Positions 45,179 through 56,769 of a stretch of 64,000 bases of DNA are shown here, piece after piece. The notes below the pieces were generated by a model. The model saw nothing but the letters and a program-made list of their open reading frames with translations. It was not told the origin of the DNA and searched no databases. How positions within the stretch are numbered: position 1 is the stretch's first letter; each line of letters opens with the position of its first letter. The stretch spans positions 2,738,176 to 2,802,175 of the forward strand of contig NW_004450480.1 in assembly GCF_000321225.1 (NCBI RefSeq). Direction: 5' to 3'. Position numbers and translations under genes: made by a program. Origin of the DNA: Odobenus rosmarus divergens (taxonomy: Eukaryota; Chordata; Mammalia; Carnivora; Odobenidae).

Positions 45179-46306
45179 TTTGTTGTTGTTGTTTTCCAGA
45201 TGAAACCCATCCATTTAGGAAGCACCCACAGAATTGCAAGCGTTGTACACAACTTTAAAACACTTGTTGATTCTCTTTTAGAGCAACATAGCCCATGCTG
45301 TTGCGCTCCCTTTTGCATGGTGTTGACATTTTAGTTCCACTGGTGTGAAATGACCGGTTCTTCAAGACGGATTCAAGAAACAAGTTTGTGATCCATAGAA
45401 GTAGATCACACTGGAAGTTTCTCTGCCAACTGTTATATTTCATGTCCTCCCCCTCTGAAACCACCGCCCCTGTTCCTCCTCTGAGGCCCCCACCTCCCCT
45501 AAAACCGCCACCTCTACCACTTCCTTGTCTCCCTCCTCTTCCACCTCTCCTGCCACCATATCTTGGAGGTCCTTCTCATCTGGAGGTCGAGGTCAAAACC
45601 TCTGCAGTGGTAGCTGTTTCTATGGGTCTATATAAAACTTTTGTAATATTTTATTTTTTAGTTTTTATTCTTTTTTTAAAATTTTTATTCATTTGAGACA
45701 GAACGATACAGAGAGAAAGAGAGAGGGCCCACGAGCAGGGGGAGAGGCAGAGGGAGAGGGAGAAGCAGACTCCCCACCAAGCAGGGAGCCCAATGCGGGG
45801 CTCGGTCCCAGGGCCCAGAGATCATGACCCGAGCCAAAGGCAGATGCTTCACCAACTGAACCAGCCAGGCGCCCCACTTCTGCAGTTTTTTAAAAAAGGA
45901 AGATGCTTTCATATTTTCTGACAATTTAACTGAAAAATTAAAAAAATCTCTAAGTTGTCCAAAGATTTCATCTACTTTACCCATTTGTCCTTCATTCTCT
46001 AAATGCACTGGAGCAATAAGGCACCTTATTTTTGTCATCATCACAGGGATGCAGGAACTCTCCTGATAAAACCACACGTTCAGGAGGTCCTTGCTCTTGG
46101 CCTTTGTGAGAACTTTCCAGGCCTCGCCCTACCCACATCCTCCTCTGGCCCCACCCCCGCCTGTGGAGTTACCACCTCACCTCCCAACTGGTTGTTGCTG
46201 CCGCCCGGGATTGAAGGATTGAAGCCCACACCTCGAAGGAAGCCTCCACGACCTCCACCTCGAGGACACACGCTTGCTCTAGGGGCGCCATGTGCGCCTC
46301 TGGCTG
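45179..46306 (-). pseudogene. GAR1: GAR1 processed pseudogene
   Basis: GAR1 is the glycine/arginine-rich protein of H/ACA snoRNPs and telomerase in the nucleolus; this copy is dead. The central core is nearly intact on the minus strand (APVHLEN, then GKVDEIFGQLRD, FSVKLSENMKASS, KKLQK), and FYIDP and LPLQRF follow beyond a SINE. N-terminal (RGGGRGGF) and C-terminal RGG regions are present but shifted between frames. The start codon position reads GTG (46,269-46,271), a stop follows FYIDP and another follows LPLQRF, there is a short deletion before APVH, and the end codon is lost. It has no introns, carries 3' UTR and an A-rich tail (minus sense, 45,179-45,195), and is flanked by a 14-bp duplication with two mismatches: 'agccccatgtcttt' (45,165-45,178) and 'agccctacgtcttt' (46,307-46,320). 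These are the marks of L1-driven retrotransposition. Confidence 0.93.
45644..45875 (-). mobile_element. Can-SINE inserted in the GAR1 pseudogene
   Basis: Reverse Can-SINE: T-rich tail, 'aagcagggagcccaatgcgg', 'agatcatgacccgagccaaa', 'gaaccagccaggcgcccc'. It splits the pseudogene between KLQK and FYIDP and is flanked by 'acttttg' (45,637-45,643) and 'acttctg' (45,876-45,882), so it arrived after the retrocopy. Confidence 0.93.
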
Positions 46307-46320
46307 AGCCCTACGTCTTT

Positions 46321-46500
46321 GACAGACAGGAGGCCAGGTGAGAATTCTCCAGACTCCCTCCCACCTCATCCCAAGCCTTCCTGCTATAGTTCATCCTCAT
46401 TTGGAGCCTCATCCTGTAGTGAAGCCGGCACCTCCCCGTCCTCCACGGCCCAGGGAGTGCCAGGATGGCATGGTTACGAGAAGCCATTTTTATAGTCACC
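46321..46500. other. No gene seen
   Basis: C-rich unique stretch just 5' of the pseudogene. Overlapping frames on several strands have no recognisable domain. Confidence 0.4.
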
Positions 46501-46504
46501 CTGC

Positions 46505-47045
46505 CCTTGGATCTAATACAAGTTCAGCCAGTTAGGACTTGTGTGTCCTTGGGTAGTTACCTCTCCTTCAAATCCTCAGTTTGCCCCTCTGTACAATGGA
46601 CACAACAATGGGGTATTCATCTCCTTGGGCCGGCACAACAAAATACCACACACGGGGTGGCTTAAACAAAAGAGATTTATTTTCTCACGGTTTCAGAGGC
46701 CAGAAGTCCAAGATCAAGGTGCCAGCAGGGCTGGTTTCTGGTGAGACTCCCTTCCTGGCTTATAGATGGCCACCTTCTGTGTCCTCACATGGCCTTTCCT
46801 CTGTGCACACAGTGAGGGGGAGATCTCTGGGGTCTCTTCCTCTTCTTAAAGGACACCAGGCCTATTAGGTGAGGGCCCCACCCTTATGGCCTCATGTAAT
46901 CTTAATTACCTCCTGGTAGGCCATATCTCCAAATATAGTCACATTGGGGTTAGGATGTCAATATATGAATTTTAGGGGGACAAAGGTCAGTCCATAACAA
47001 ATAATATTCCTGCCTCCTAGAGTTATTTGAGGAACATGCTAGTTA
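46505..47045 (+). repeat. MIR SINE split by an LTR
   Basis: Left part 'tccttgggtagttacctctc' and 'cagtttgcccctctgtacaa' (to about 46,612), right part 'aataatattcctgcctccta' from about 46,998: together they follow one plus-strand MIR interrupted by the LTR between them. Confidence 0.65.
46613..46997 (-). mobile_element. ERVL-MaLR solo LTR (MLT1/MST type)
   Basis: Reverse LTR with 'aaataccacacacggggtgg', 'cttaaacaaaagagatttat' (reverse of the AATAAA region), 'gaagtccaagatcaaggtgc', 'catatctccaaatatagtca' and end 'cagtccataaca'. Non-coding remnant of an old retrovirus-like element. Subfamily not assigned. Confidence 0.85.
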
Positions 47046-48145
47046 AGGAAGCAGAGAGAAAACAGATTACACATGCGAGAGGTTTTATTGGGGAAAATGC
47101 CTGGGAGGGAAAGAGCAGAAGTGAGGGAGGCTAAGAGAGGTATCAGGTCACAAAGTGGGTCTGAATGATGCTATGGGGGAGGAAGGCAAAGAAGGAAGTT
47201 TGTGTAAGGAAAGCCTTAGATTACAGTACACTTCTAAGGAAGTTTCAGCAAAACCAAAGTCTTGGAACCAAAAATCATTTGTGTACAACAGTATTGGGTC
47301 TGTGTTACTATCCCTGCTCCCTGCTGCACTTGGTCGCTGGTGGGGGCAGGGGAGAGGGAGGCTGTGGAAAGTGCAGGGAATACAATGATGAATTGAGAGG
47401 AGCAGGTGGGACCACTAGTCAATTATGCTATGATCTGAGGAGAGCTTTGGTGTGTCCCTACTGGGATTAATTCAGTAAGGCACATGAATGAAGTTTCTAC
47501 CCCTACCTCAGAGTGTGGGCTCTATAAAATAGCGGTGGTGAAGATGATGACAATGATGGTTATTATGATGACATCACTCTCCCCATTTTACGGAGGTTCT
47601 TGGAATCTGACTCACATGGAATCCACTCGTGCGCTGCCATCATGCTCTGAGACTCCAAAATCCTTATTGGTGAACTAACCTGATATGACCTTGTTTCTCC
47701 TGCACTCAACTGACCTTCCCTTCCAAACACTTTTGTAAACACCGAGGGGGCAATAACATGTATCTTATTACCCAAAAAATCAGAATAAGCCTACGGTTAC
47801 CTCAGTTTATAGTCTGGAGAAATACGCCAGGCCACTGATGTAGGAAGAGGGAACTGAGGCAGAGCGTGGCAGACTCCTTGAGTTGAGAGCACAGAGGTCG
47901 AAGTTCAATCAAGAGGGCAAAAGGAGCTAATCCCTTGGCAGACTACCAGAGGAGAGAACTACATGGACAGGACACTCCAGAGATTTGCTGAGAGTCCCCT
48001 TGATTATTGAGTGGAGAAGTGATCTTAATGCATGTGGAAAAACTAACTGAAGCCTGGGGTGGGGAAAGCATTAAAAAGAATTAGAAGAAACACTTCCTAG
48101 AGCTCATGTGCTACTAGAAATAGCAGATGATCTCCATAGTCAGAG
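47046..48145. other. No gene seen
   Basis: Mixed unique DNA; 47,820-48,030 may be an unassigned old repeat. The 101-residue frame at 47,165-47,470 has no recognisable domain. Confidence 0.4.
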
Positions 48146-49540
48146 TGAACAAAAACCTAATTCACAGGGCATCAGGTGCATTACTCAGAAGGGTCTTTCC
48201 ATAAGAATGGGGAATAACAAATCCTAACCAAATGCTGATCTGGCCCCACCCAACAAAGCTTAAAAGCAAGTCCCACAAAGAACAAACTATTTCCAAGAAA
48301 CTTAACCCTGTCCCGGAACAAAGTGCAAGAATGTTTACAAAAACATCCAGCACTCAACAAGGCAAAATCCAAAATACCTAGCATCCCATCACAAATTACC
48401 AGGCATGGAAAGGTGAAAATAGGACCCATAGTGAGGAGAAAAATCAATCAAAACCAACCCCAAACAGACACTAATGTTAGAATTATCAGGCAAAGACATT
48501 AAAAGTTGTCCCAAGGGAAATTAGAAAATATTTTGAATTGAATAAAAATAAAATCCAAAACACCAAAATGCATAGGATAGAACTTAAGCAGTATTTAATT
48601 GGAAATCTGTAGCACTCAATGCATATTGGAAACAAAGATCTTAAATCAACAATTTAAGCCTCTTCCTTAAGAAACAACAAAAATAAGAGCAAATAATTCC
48701 ATAGCAAGCAGAAGGAAGACCTAATAAATGCAATAATAAATTGAAAACAAAAATAATAGAAAAAAATCAATAAAATGAAAAGGTGATTCTTTGCAAAGAT
48801 CAACAAAACAGATAAACCACTAACCAGACTTACAAAGAAAAGCAGAAAAAAGACATAAATTGTCACATCAAAGGTGAAAAAGGAGCTATCACCACAGACT
48901 CTGCACACATTGAAATGATAATAAAGAAAACAATGAACAAGTCTGTCCATATACACTTAGAAATTTAGAAGTAATGAACCAATTTCTTAAAAGTAACAAA
49001 CTCAAAATTCAGAAAGAGAAAGAACCTGAATAATCTTACACTTATCTAGAAATCAAATTCATAATTAAAAATCTGCCCCTCCAAAACAAACAAACAAAAT
49101 CTCTTCCAGTTTCCAGTCAAATAATTGGCAAATTCTTCTGAACATTTAAAGAGACAATAATACTAATTCTAAACAATCTTTTCCAAAAAATGGAGGAGGT
49201 GAAAACACTTCCCAACTCATGATATAAGGCCATTTCACTGATCTCAAAACCAGAAAAAGTACAAGAAACAAACAGACAAATATCCTTTATGAACATAACT
49301 GCAAAAATTCTCAACAAAATATTAGGAAATCAAACCCAGCAATGTATAAAAAGAAAAATATATCACAACCAAATGGGGTTTATCCCAGGAATGTAAGCCC
49401 ATTTAAGATTCAAAAATAATCAATGTAATCTATTATATCAAAGGTCTAAAGAGGAAATACCACATCATCATGTACTTAATACAAAAAAATTTAATAAAAT
49501 TCAATATTTACTCATGATTAAAAAACTCAACAAACTAGAG

Positions 49541-49753
49541 GGTGCCTGGGTGGCTCAGTTGGTTAAGCGACTGCCTTCGGCTCAGGTCATGATCCTGGAG
49601 TCCCGGGATCGAGTCCCGGGATCGAGTCCCGCATCGGGCTCTCTGCTCAGCAGGGAGTCTGCTTCTCCCTCTGACCCTCCTCCCTCTCGTGCTCTCTCTC
49701 TCTCATTTGCTCTCTCTCAAATAAATAAATAAAATCTTTAAAAAAAAAAAACA
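49541..49753 (+). mobile_element. Can-SINE in L1, with duplicated B-box segment
   Basis: Full-length: 'ggtgcctgggtggctcagtt' to 'ataaaatctttaaaaaaaaa'. 'aaaaactcaacaaactaga' before and 'aaaaactcaacgaactaga' after form the target-site duplication. The 13-mer 'gggatcgagtccc' occurs twice in tandem (49,605-49,617 and 49,618-49,630). Confidence 0.96.
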
Positions 49754-50145
49754 AAAACTCAACGAACTAGAAATAGAAGGGAACCACATCAGCTTGACGA
49801 AGGGTATCATGCTTAACAGTAAAAGACCAATGTTTTCCTCCTAAGCCTGAAAACAAAGCAAGGATGTCTACTTTTACCACTCCTACCCAACATCATATTA
49901 GAAGTTCTAGATAGTGTCATAAAGCAAGAAGTAGTAATAAAATACATCTAGCTTAGAAAGGAAGAAATAAAATTGTTCATATTCACAAGTGATAAAATTG
50001 TCTATGTAGAAAAATTTTAAGAAATCTAAAAACAAAAAACCCACCCCTCTTAGAACTAACAAGTGAGTTTAGTATGATCATTGGATTCAGGGTTAGCATT
50101 AAAATATCAACTGTGCAAAAAATACAGATGATCCGATTGAAAAAT

Positions 50146-50340
50146 GGGCACCTGGGTGGTTCAGTTGGTTAAGCAGTTAAGCGTCTGACTTCAGCTCAGG
50201 CTCAGGTCAGAATCTCAGGGTTCTGGGATCGATCTGCATCAGCCTCTAGGCTTATCAGGGAGTCTGCTTCTCCCTCCCGTTCTCCCTGCTTGTGCTTTCT
50301 CTTTCTCTCTCTCAAATAAATAAATAAAATCTTTTTAAAA
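50146..50340 (+). mobile_element. Can-SINE in L1
   Basis: 'gggcacctgggtggttcagt' to 'ataaataaaatctttttaaa'. 'aaaatgggca' on the left (50,141-50,150) is repeated on the right as 'aaatgggca' at 50,340-50,348. Confidence 0.94.
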
Positions 50341-50810
50341 AATGGGCAATCAGAAGATCTGAACAGACCTTTGTCCAAAGAAGACATACAGATGGCCAAT
50401 GGGCACATGAAAAGATGCTCCATGTCACTAATCATCAGGGAAACACAAATCAAATTCACAATAAACTATCACCTCACACCTATTTGAATGGCTATTATCA
50501 AAAAGATGAGGGAAATCAAGTGTTGATGAAGATGTAGAGAAAATGGAACCCACGAGAAAATGGAACCCATGTGCACTGTTGGTGGGAATGTAAAATGGTG
50601 CAACCACTCTGGAAAACAGTATGACGCTTCTTCAAAAATGTAAATAGAACTACCATATGACCCAGCAATCCACTTGTAGATATTTATTAGAAGAAAATGA
50701 AAACATTAACTCAAAAAGATCTATGCACCCCCATGTTCATTGCTGCATTATTTACAAGAGCCAACACATACCTAAGTGTCCACTGACAGATGAATGGATA
50801 AAGAAAATGT

Positions 50811-50832
50811 CACACACACACACACACACACA
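50811..50832 (+). repeat. (CA)n microsatellite in the L1 tail
   Basis: Eleven CA units inside L1 3' sequence. Confidence 0.95.
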
Positions 50833-51849
50833 GTATTTTTCAGCCATAAAAAAAGAATGAAATCTTACCATTTGCAAAAACATGGATGGAACTTGAGGGC
50901 ACGGGTCAGACAGAGAAAGACAAATACCATATGATCTCACTTATACTTGAAATCTAAAACAAGCAAAACAAAACAACACAACAAAAGCCAAGCTCATATA
51001 TTATAGAAAACAGATTGGTGGTTGCCAGAGATTTGGGAAGGTGAGGCACAAAATGGGTGAAGGGGGGTCAAAAGGTACAAACTTCTAGTTATAAGAAAAA
51101 TAAGTCATAGGGATGTAATGTAGAACATGGTGATTATAATACTATATTGCATATTTGAATGTTGCTGAGAGAAAATCTTAAAAGTTTTCATCATATACAC
51201 AGAAAAATGTTATAACTATGTATGGTGACAGATACTAACTAGACGTACTGTAGTGATCATTTCACAATATATATAAGTATCAAATCATTATGTTGTATAC
51301 TCCAAACAACTATAATATTATATGTCAATTGTACCTCAATAAAGAAAGAGAAGCAATGCAGAAATATTAGACAGTTATATTATCCCTAATATGATATCCC
51401 TAATATAACTGTTGGCTACAGAACTGAATACATACAGTTTCTTGCTGATTTTAATTCACTGATTCTCTACACAAATATTAGAGAAAAAAATAAATTATAT
51501 TTCCATAAACTAACAATGAACAATTGGAACCCAATTTTTTTAAAAAAATCCCACTTAAAATAGCTCAAAAATACTTAGTTATACATCGAGTAAAACATGT
51601 ACAAGATATATATGGTAATAATCACAAAATTTTGCTCAAAGTAGTTATAGAAAACCTAAATAGAGACATACCATGTTCATAGATTGAAATAATAAATATA
51701 ATTAAAATATAAATTCTTCACAAATTGGTCTATAAATTTAGTGAAATTTCAACAAAAATCCCAGCAGGATTTTTTTGTTGATAAATAATTCTAAAATTAT
51801 AATAACAAAAGAAAATGTGAAAAAATAAAGCTGGAGAACTCACACTACT

Positions 51850-52051
51850 TATTTTTTTTAAGGATTTTATTTATTTATTTGAAAGAGAGAAAGTGAGACA
51901 GAGCATGAGCAGAGGGGTGGGGCAGAGGGACAGGGAGAAGCAGAGTCCCCGCTGAGCAGGGAGCCTGATGCGGGGCTCAATCCCAGGACCCTGGGATCAT
52001 GACCTGAGCTGAAGGCAGACGCTTAACCAACTGAGCCACCCAGGCTCCCCT
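51850..52051 (-). mobile_element. Can-SINE
   Basis: Reverse copy: 'aaggattttatttatttatt', 'gctgagcagggagcctgatg', 'ctgagccacccaggctcccc'. Confidence 0.95.
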
Positions 52052-52308
52052 CATACTATTTAAGAATTAGTACAATACTACTTGAGGCATTTGAGACAAT
52101 GTTGTATCAGCAGAGGGACAGACACATAGGTCAGTAGAATAGAATATAGTTTAGAAATAAACATGGCCAATTCATTTTTGACAAAGGTAGAAAGGCAACT
52201 GAATGGAGAAAAGATGGTCTTTTCAACAATTGATGTTGCAACAAATAGATGTATATATGTTCAAAGAAGTCAACCTCAACCTACACATCACACCTTATAC
52301 AAAAATTC

Positions 52309-52510
52309 TTTTTTTTTTTTTAAGATTTTATTTATTTATTTGACAGAGAGAGACACAGCGAACACAGGAACACAAGTAGGGGGAGTGGGAGAGGGAGAAG
52401 CAGGCTTCCTGAGGAGCAGGGAGCCGGATGCGGGGCTCGATCCCAGGACCCTGGGATCATGACCTGAGTCGAAGGCAGACGCTTAATGACTGAGCCACCA
52501 GGCGCCCCCC
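52309..52510 (-). mobile_element. Can-SINE
   Basis: Reverse copy: T-run, 'aagattttatttatttattt', 'ggctcgatcccaggaccctg', 'actgagccaccaggcgcccc'. 'aaaattctttt' on both sides marks the target-site duplication. Confidence 0.95.
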
Positions 52511-52537
52511 AAAATTCTTTTAAAATGGTTAATAAGT

Positions 52538-52735
52538 GGGTGCCTGGGTGGTTCAGTTGGTTAAGCTCTGCCTTGGGCTGAGGTCATGATCCCGTGGTCC
52601 TGGGATCAAGCCCCACTCTGGCTCCCTGCTCGTCAGGGAGTCTGCTTCTCCCTCTCCCTCTTGCCTGCCACTTCCCCTGCTTGTGCTCTCTCTCTCTGTC
52701 AAATAAATAAATAAAATCTTTAAAAATAAATAAAT
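52538..52735 (+). mobile_element. Can-SINE
   Basis: 'gggtgcctgggtggttcagt' to 'aataaataaataaaatcttt'. 'aaaatggttaataagt' before and 'aaaatggataataagt' after form the duplication. Faces the preceding SINE head to head, 28 bases apart. Confidence 0.95.
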
Positions 52736-53472
52736 AAAATGGATAATAAGTATAAATGTAAAATTATAAAACTTTTAGAAAAATAAAGAGGAGAAAACTT
52801 TTGTGGTTTTGTGTTACATAATGAGTTCTTAGCTATGACACGAAAAGGCCAATCCATATAAGAAAAATTGATAAACTGTACTTCATCAAAATTAAAAATC
52901 TTTGCTTTGCAAAAGACATGAAAAGTCAGGCTACTAACTGGGAAAAAATATTTGGAAATCACATATCCAGTGAAGGACTTGTATACAAAATATATAAACA
53001 ACTCTGAAACTCAACAGAAGGAAAACAAACAATCCAATTCTAAAACGGGCAAAAAATTTGGACAGACACTTCACAAAGAAGATAAACTGATGGCAAAAAA
53101 ACAAAAAGCAAAAACCCAGCATGAAAAGATATTCAACATCATTGACAATCAGAGAGAGGCAAAAAAAACCCCCAAACGAGATACCACTACACACATTAGA
53201 AGAGGTGGGGAACTGTTAGTGCCATGTGCTGGCAAAGCTATGGAGCAACTGGAAATCTCATACACAGATGATGGGAATGCAAAGTGGTGTAGCCACTGTG
53301 GGAGACAGTTCAGCAGTTTCTTATAAATTTAAAGACACAATTATTCAAATGACCCAATGATGTCACTCCTATGTATTTACCCTAGATAAATGAAAACATA
53401 CATTCAGACACAAAACCTAGCCAAAAATGTTAATAGCTTAATGCCACTGAATGCACATTTAGAAATAGTTAA

Positions 53473-53655
53473 TGGGTGCCTCGGTGGGTCTGTTAAACAT
53501 GCGACTCTTGGTTTTGGCTCAGGTCATGATCTCAGGGTCCTGAGATCAAGCCCTGTGTCAGGCTCCGCGCCCAGCAGGGAGTCTGCTTGAGATTCTCGCT
53601 CCCTCTCCCTCTGCCTTTCCCCCTTGTCTCTAAAATAAATAAATAAATGTTTAAA
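53473..53655 (+). mobile_element. Can-SINE
   Basis: 'atgggtgcctcggtgggtct', 'ctcaggtcatgatctcaggg', 'aaataaataaataaatgttt'. Short form with a few deletions. Confidence 0.93.
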
Positions 53656-54469
53656 AAATGGTTTAATGTTATGTATATTGTACCTCAAAAAAATGAAAAG
53701 AAAAAAACATACCACACCTCTGTTTTCTGAGAGGAAAAAAATGTTTATAACCGCTCTCTTCATAAGTGCCAGACACTGAAAACAACCCAAGTGTCCTTCA
53801 ACAGTAAATGAATAAACTATCTACTATACATCCATACCAAAGAATACCACTCAACCCTTTAAAAAAGTTACTGAGACACACAAAAATTGGGATGAATCTT
53901 ATAGGCATTATGTTGAGTGAAGGGAGTCAGTCTCAAAAGGTTATGATGTAATGACTTTATTTATGTGACAATTTGGAAAAGGCAAATTATAGGGGTAGAT
54001 CATGGGTTGTCAGGAGTCTGGAGCAGGGGGAAGGTATGACTACAAAGAGGTGGCACAAGAAAGTGTTTTGGGATGATGAAGATGTTCTGTGTCCTGTGTG
54101 GTGTGGTTCCATGATTCTACACGTGTAAAACTCATAGAATAGCATATGCCCCAAAAGTCAAATTTATGTTATGTGAATGTAGAAATAATTACTAAAATAG
54201 AAATAAATCAAACCCATCATCTTCTTAACAATAGCCACCCCACCACCAAAGAGAAACCAAACCAAAAGACAACCCATCACTCCCTCCCTGCATTCTATTA
54301 TGATTAATGTGGTCCAAACTGATAGACAATTTTGAGTCCCTATTCTTTCCTACCATCTCTGCATAAAGGCATCAAGGTCTGTTGATTTTAGAATCTGAGA
54401 GGTCTTTTGAATTAGATCCCTTGCTGAACCCACTCTGACTTCCCCAGTTCTACACTTTAAGAATGGTGG

Positions 54470-55020
54470 TCTGGATTATTTCTGTAGCCTCTTAAATGGT
54501 TTCCCTGCTCCCAGTTTCCATTTGTCCTCTGAAAGGGCACCAGATCTGCACATGCCAATCTTTTATTTGAAAACATCTTTATATATCCTACAATGTTCTA
54601 CCATCATCTCCAAGATACACTCCAAACTCTTCCTCCACTTTCCTCCTACCCTGATCTTTTACTCCTCGGGTTAGCGCTGTCCTTCCTCGCTTCCCGGCCT
54701 TTAATCCATGCTCTTCCCGCCTATTAACTTTCCTTTTTCCTTTGAAAACAGCACCTATCTCCTCTAAGGCCTTGTTCAGATGTCATCCTCCCTGATGTTC
54801 CCAGGCAGGGAACTCACTGCCCCACCCCTTCCCCAGGGTCCCCTGGCACTTTTCCATCCTTCCCGGGGAACACTCATCATGTGAGGCATCTATTATATTC
54901 CCACCCACTTCCCCACCAAATGGTCAGCTGCTGGAGGACAAGGACGGGGTCTCATCTATTTCCAGTGCCAAATACTGTGCCTAACACAGAGTAGAGACAA
55001 AATGCCATTTGTTGAAATGA
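54470..55020 (+). mobile_element. L2 LINE 3' region
   Basis: 'gccttgttcagatgtcatcc', 'ccctgatgttcccaggcagg', 'ttccagtgccaaatactgtg' in L2 sense order. Old and diverged at the 5' side. Confidence 0.7.
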
Positions 55021-55024
55021 CGCT

Positions 55025-56765
55025 AGAAAAATTGATACCAACTTAATAAAATACCAGCTTAACTTCTGCTTTTCACTCCATGGTCCTGGTGTGCTATAGA
55101 CCCAGCTTCAGTCACGAGTAGATTATTTTCCCCAGTTTGTCAAGAATCCTTATTGGGAGTTTACTCTGTGCAAAGCATGGGTGAGAGGCGGGAGAGTAAT
55201 ATGAGAGTTTATGGGGAAAGGATGGATACATACACTGAAAGAAGCTAATAATATTCAGGCAAGATTAATGCCCCCTAGATCTTGACTCCTTTTAATATTT
55301 ATTCTAATACCATTTTCCCTCTTTAATAGAATATGAGAGTCATTCAGATTTCAATAATTCAGAATATATTCCTGACTTGCATATGGGCTAGTTCTCTAAC
55401 CACATTTGCTGTCCTTCTGGAATAATTTCTTGCTTTCTGCTTTGGGCCTTCATTAGTTGTCTTTTTTTCCTACTCAATCAATTCTTGTTCTCACCCACAA
55501 TTTTTCTTTCACTATATTATTATATTTCTCGTTTAAAAATATTTTTGGATTTCAAGTATCAGAGATACACTGCTTTAATCTGGAAAGACTATGTAACATT
55601 GTCATTCAAACTTTGAGAAAAATCATAAAAGGAAAGTATTATCCCTGAACTCCTAAATAAAAGAGCCAATCTATGCCCTCCCACCCCACCCTTCATCAGG
55701 TGTTTGGACAGCACATTACTGCAGGGATTTAGCAGCATCTAAAAAGTGTGTGGAGATAAAATTGCCTGGTCTTTTTTAAAACATGGAGTTTTTATTTTTA
55801 AGGCCGGTAGTAAATTATAGTTTTTAAGAAGGATACTACAATCTTGGGCTCTATCTAAAAAAAATGCATCATATTGAACAGTAGCCAGAGCTTTTGACAC
55901 CCAACACTGAAGTATTTTGAGCCTGCTCAAATGTATGTACTTTTACTTATTTATAAATTATATATGTATATATATGTATAAACTGTACTAAGGTACTACT
56001 ATGTATATGTACAACTATGCTGATGTGAGCATTATAAACCGTGCATAAAAATGAATATTTAAAGAATGAGATTAAATATAAATAAGGGAAGTTCTAATAT
56101 TTTCTTTCTATACCCCAATAAATTATACTGTATGCCCGGTAGGGTATGTACACCATACTTTGAAGACCATGCATATAGACAATGTACCCTTCAGCCCATT
56201 CCTGGAAAGCTGTTGGGTTGTTTTAGGAGGGAGGTAGACAAATGAGAACAAGTCACAAAGAGACCGAGTATGGCAGACACAGATGGGAGATGTGTCCAGC
56301 TCACAACTCCCCAGTGACCACATGCATGCCACTGCTTTCATCTTTCAGTTAACCAGCTCTAACCTCTGGGCTATAAGGGGAGGCCCTTGGCCCAGGCTGA
56401 GTTCATCAACTTCCTTGGGGCTTCATTGGCTTTAAGTGATGAGTCCAAGGATGCACATGGTCCTGGCCAAGGCCACCTATAGAAGTCCTTCTACCATTGA
56501 TTTTTTTCTGGAAGATGAGCTCCTTATAAAAACTCTAAAGGTACAAGCTTAGAGTTGCTGGCAAATACACTCCATACTCGATGGAAAATGGCCATCCACA
56601 GTAGTAGAAAAATCAAAGCAATATGCCTTGATCGTGGCTTGGTTTTGGAGCCCATGAATTATTCCCACTTGTGCTTAAAACCGGTATGAATTGGATTTCT
56701 GTTCCTTGCAATAACAACAACAAAAAGTTTATAAAAATCAGTGATAAAGATCCTGAGGGATTAGA
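55025..56765. other. No gene seen
   Basis: AT-rich unique DNA with a TA-rich patch at 55,950-55,990. No recognised repeat or exon. Confidence 0.4.
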
Positions 56766-56769
56766 AATC

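Larger units (their letters stand above)
48150..51350 (+). mobile_element. L1 LINE, degenerate, with two SINE insertions
   Basis: A-rich plus-strand L1. The 5' part has 'agaaaaatcaatcaaaacca'; ORF2 reverse-transcriptase territory shows at 49,230-49,410 ('ccaaatggggtttatcccag', encoding the GFIP-type motif area). The 3' part contains 'tgcaaccactctggaaaaca', 'accatatgatctcacttata' and the typical end 'ttatatgtcaattgtacctc'. Many stops and frameshifts, so no active protein. Interrupted at 49,541 and 50,146. Confidence 0.88.
51360..54200 (+). mobile_element. Second L1 LINE fragment, with four SINE insertions
   Basis: Restarts in ORF2: 'gtcagtagaatagaatatag', 'aaataaacatggccaattca' (52,130-52,170), then 'tttgctttgcaaaagacatg' (52,900), 'aatacca...' and an L1 3' UTR up to about 54,190. 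Same strand as the preceding L1, hence a tandem pair rather than one element. Four SINEs break it (51,850; 52,309; 52,539; 53,473). No intact frame. Confidence 0.82.

Noticed and set aside
45388..45696. Proline-rich 102-residue plus-strand protein
   Set aside because: It is the antisense of the RGG repeat of the GAR1 pseudogene, running on into a SINE tail.
45179..46306. A functional GAR1 gene
   Set aside because: Lost start codon, frameshifts, in-frame stops, a SINE in the coding part and a lost stop codon.
52952..53326. 124-residue plus-strand Lys-rich frame
   Set aside because: It is decayed L1 ORF2 sequence, with related L1 words on both sides.
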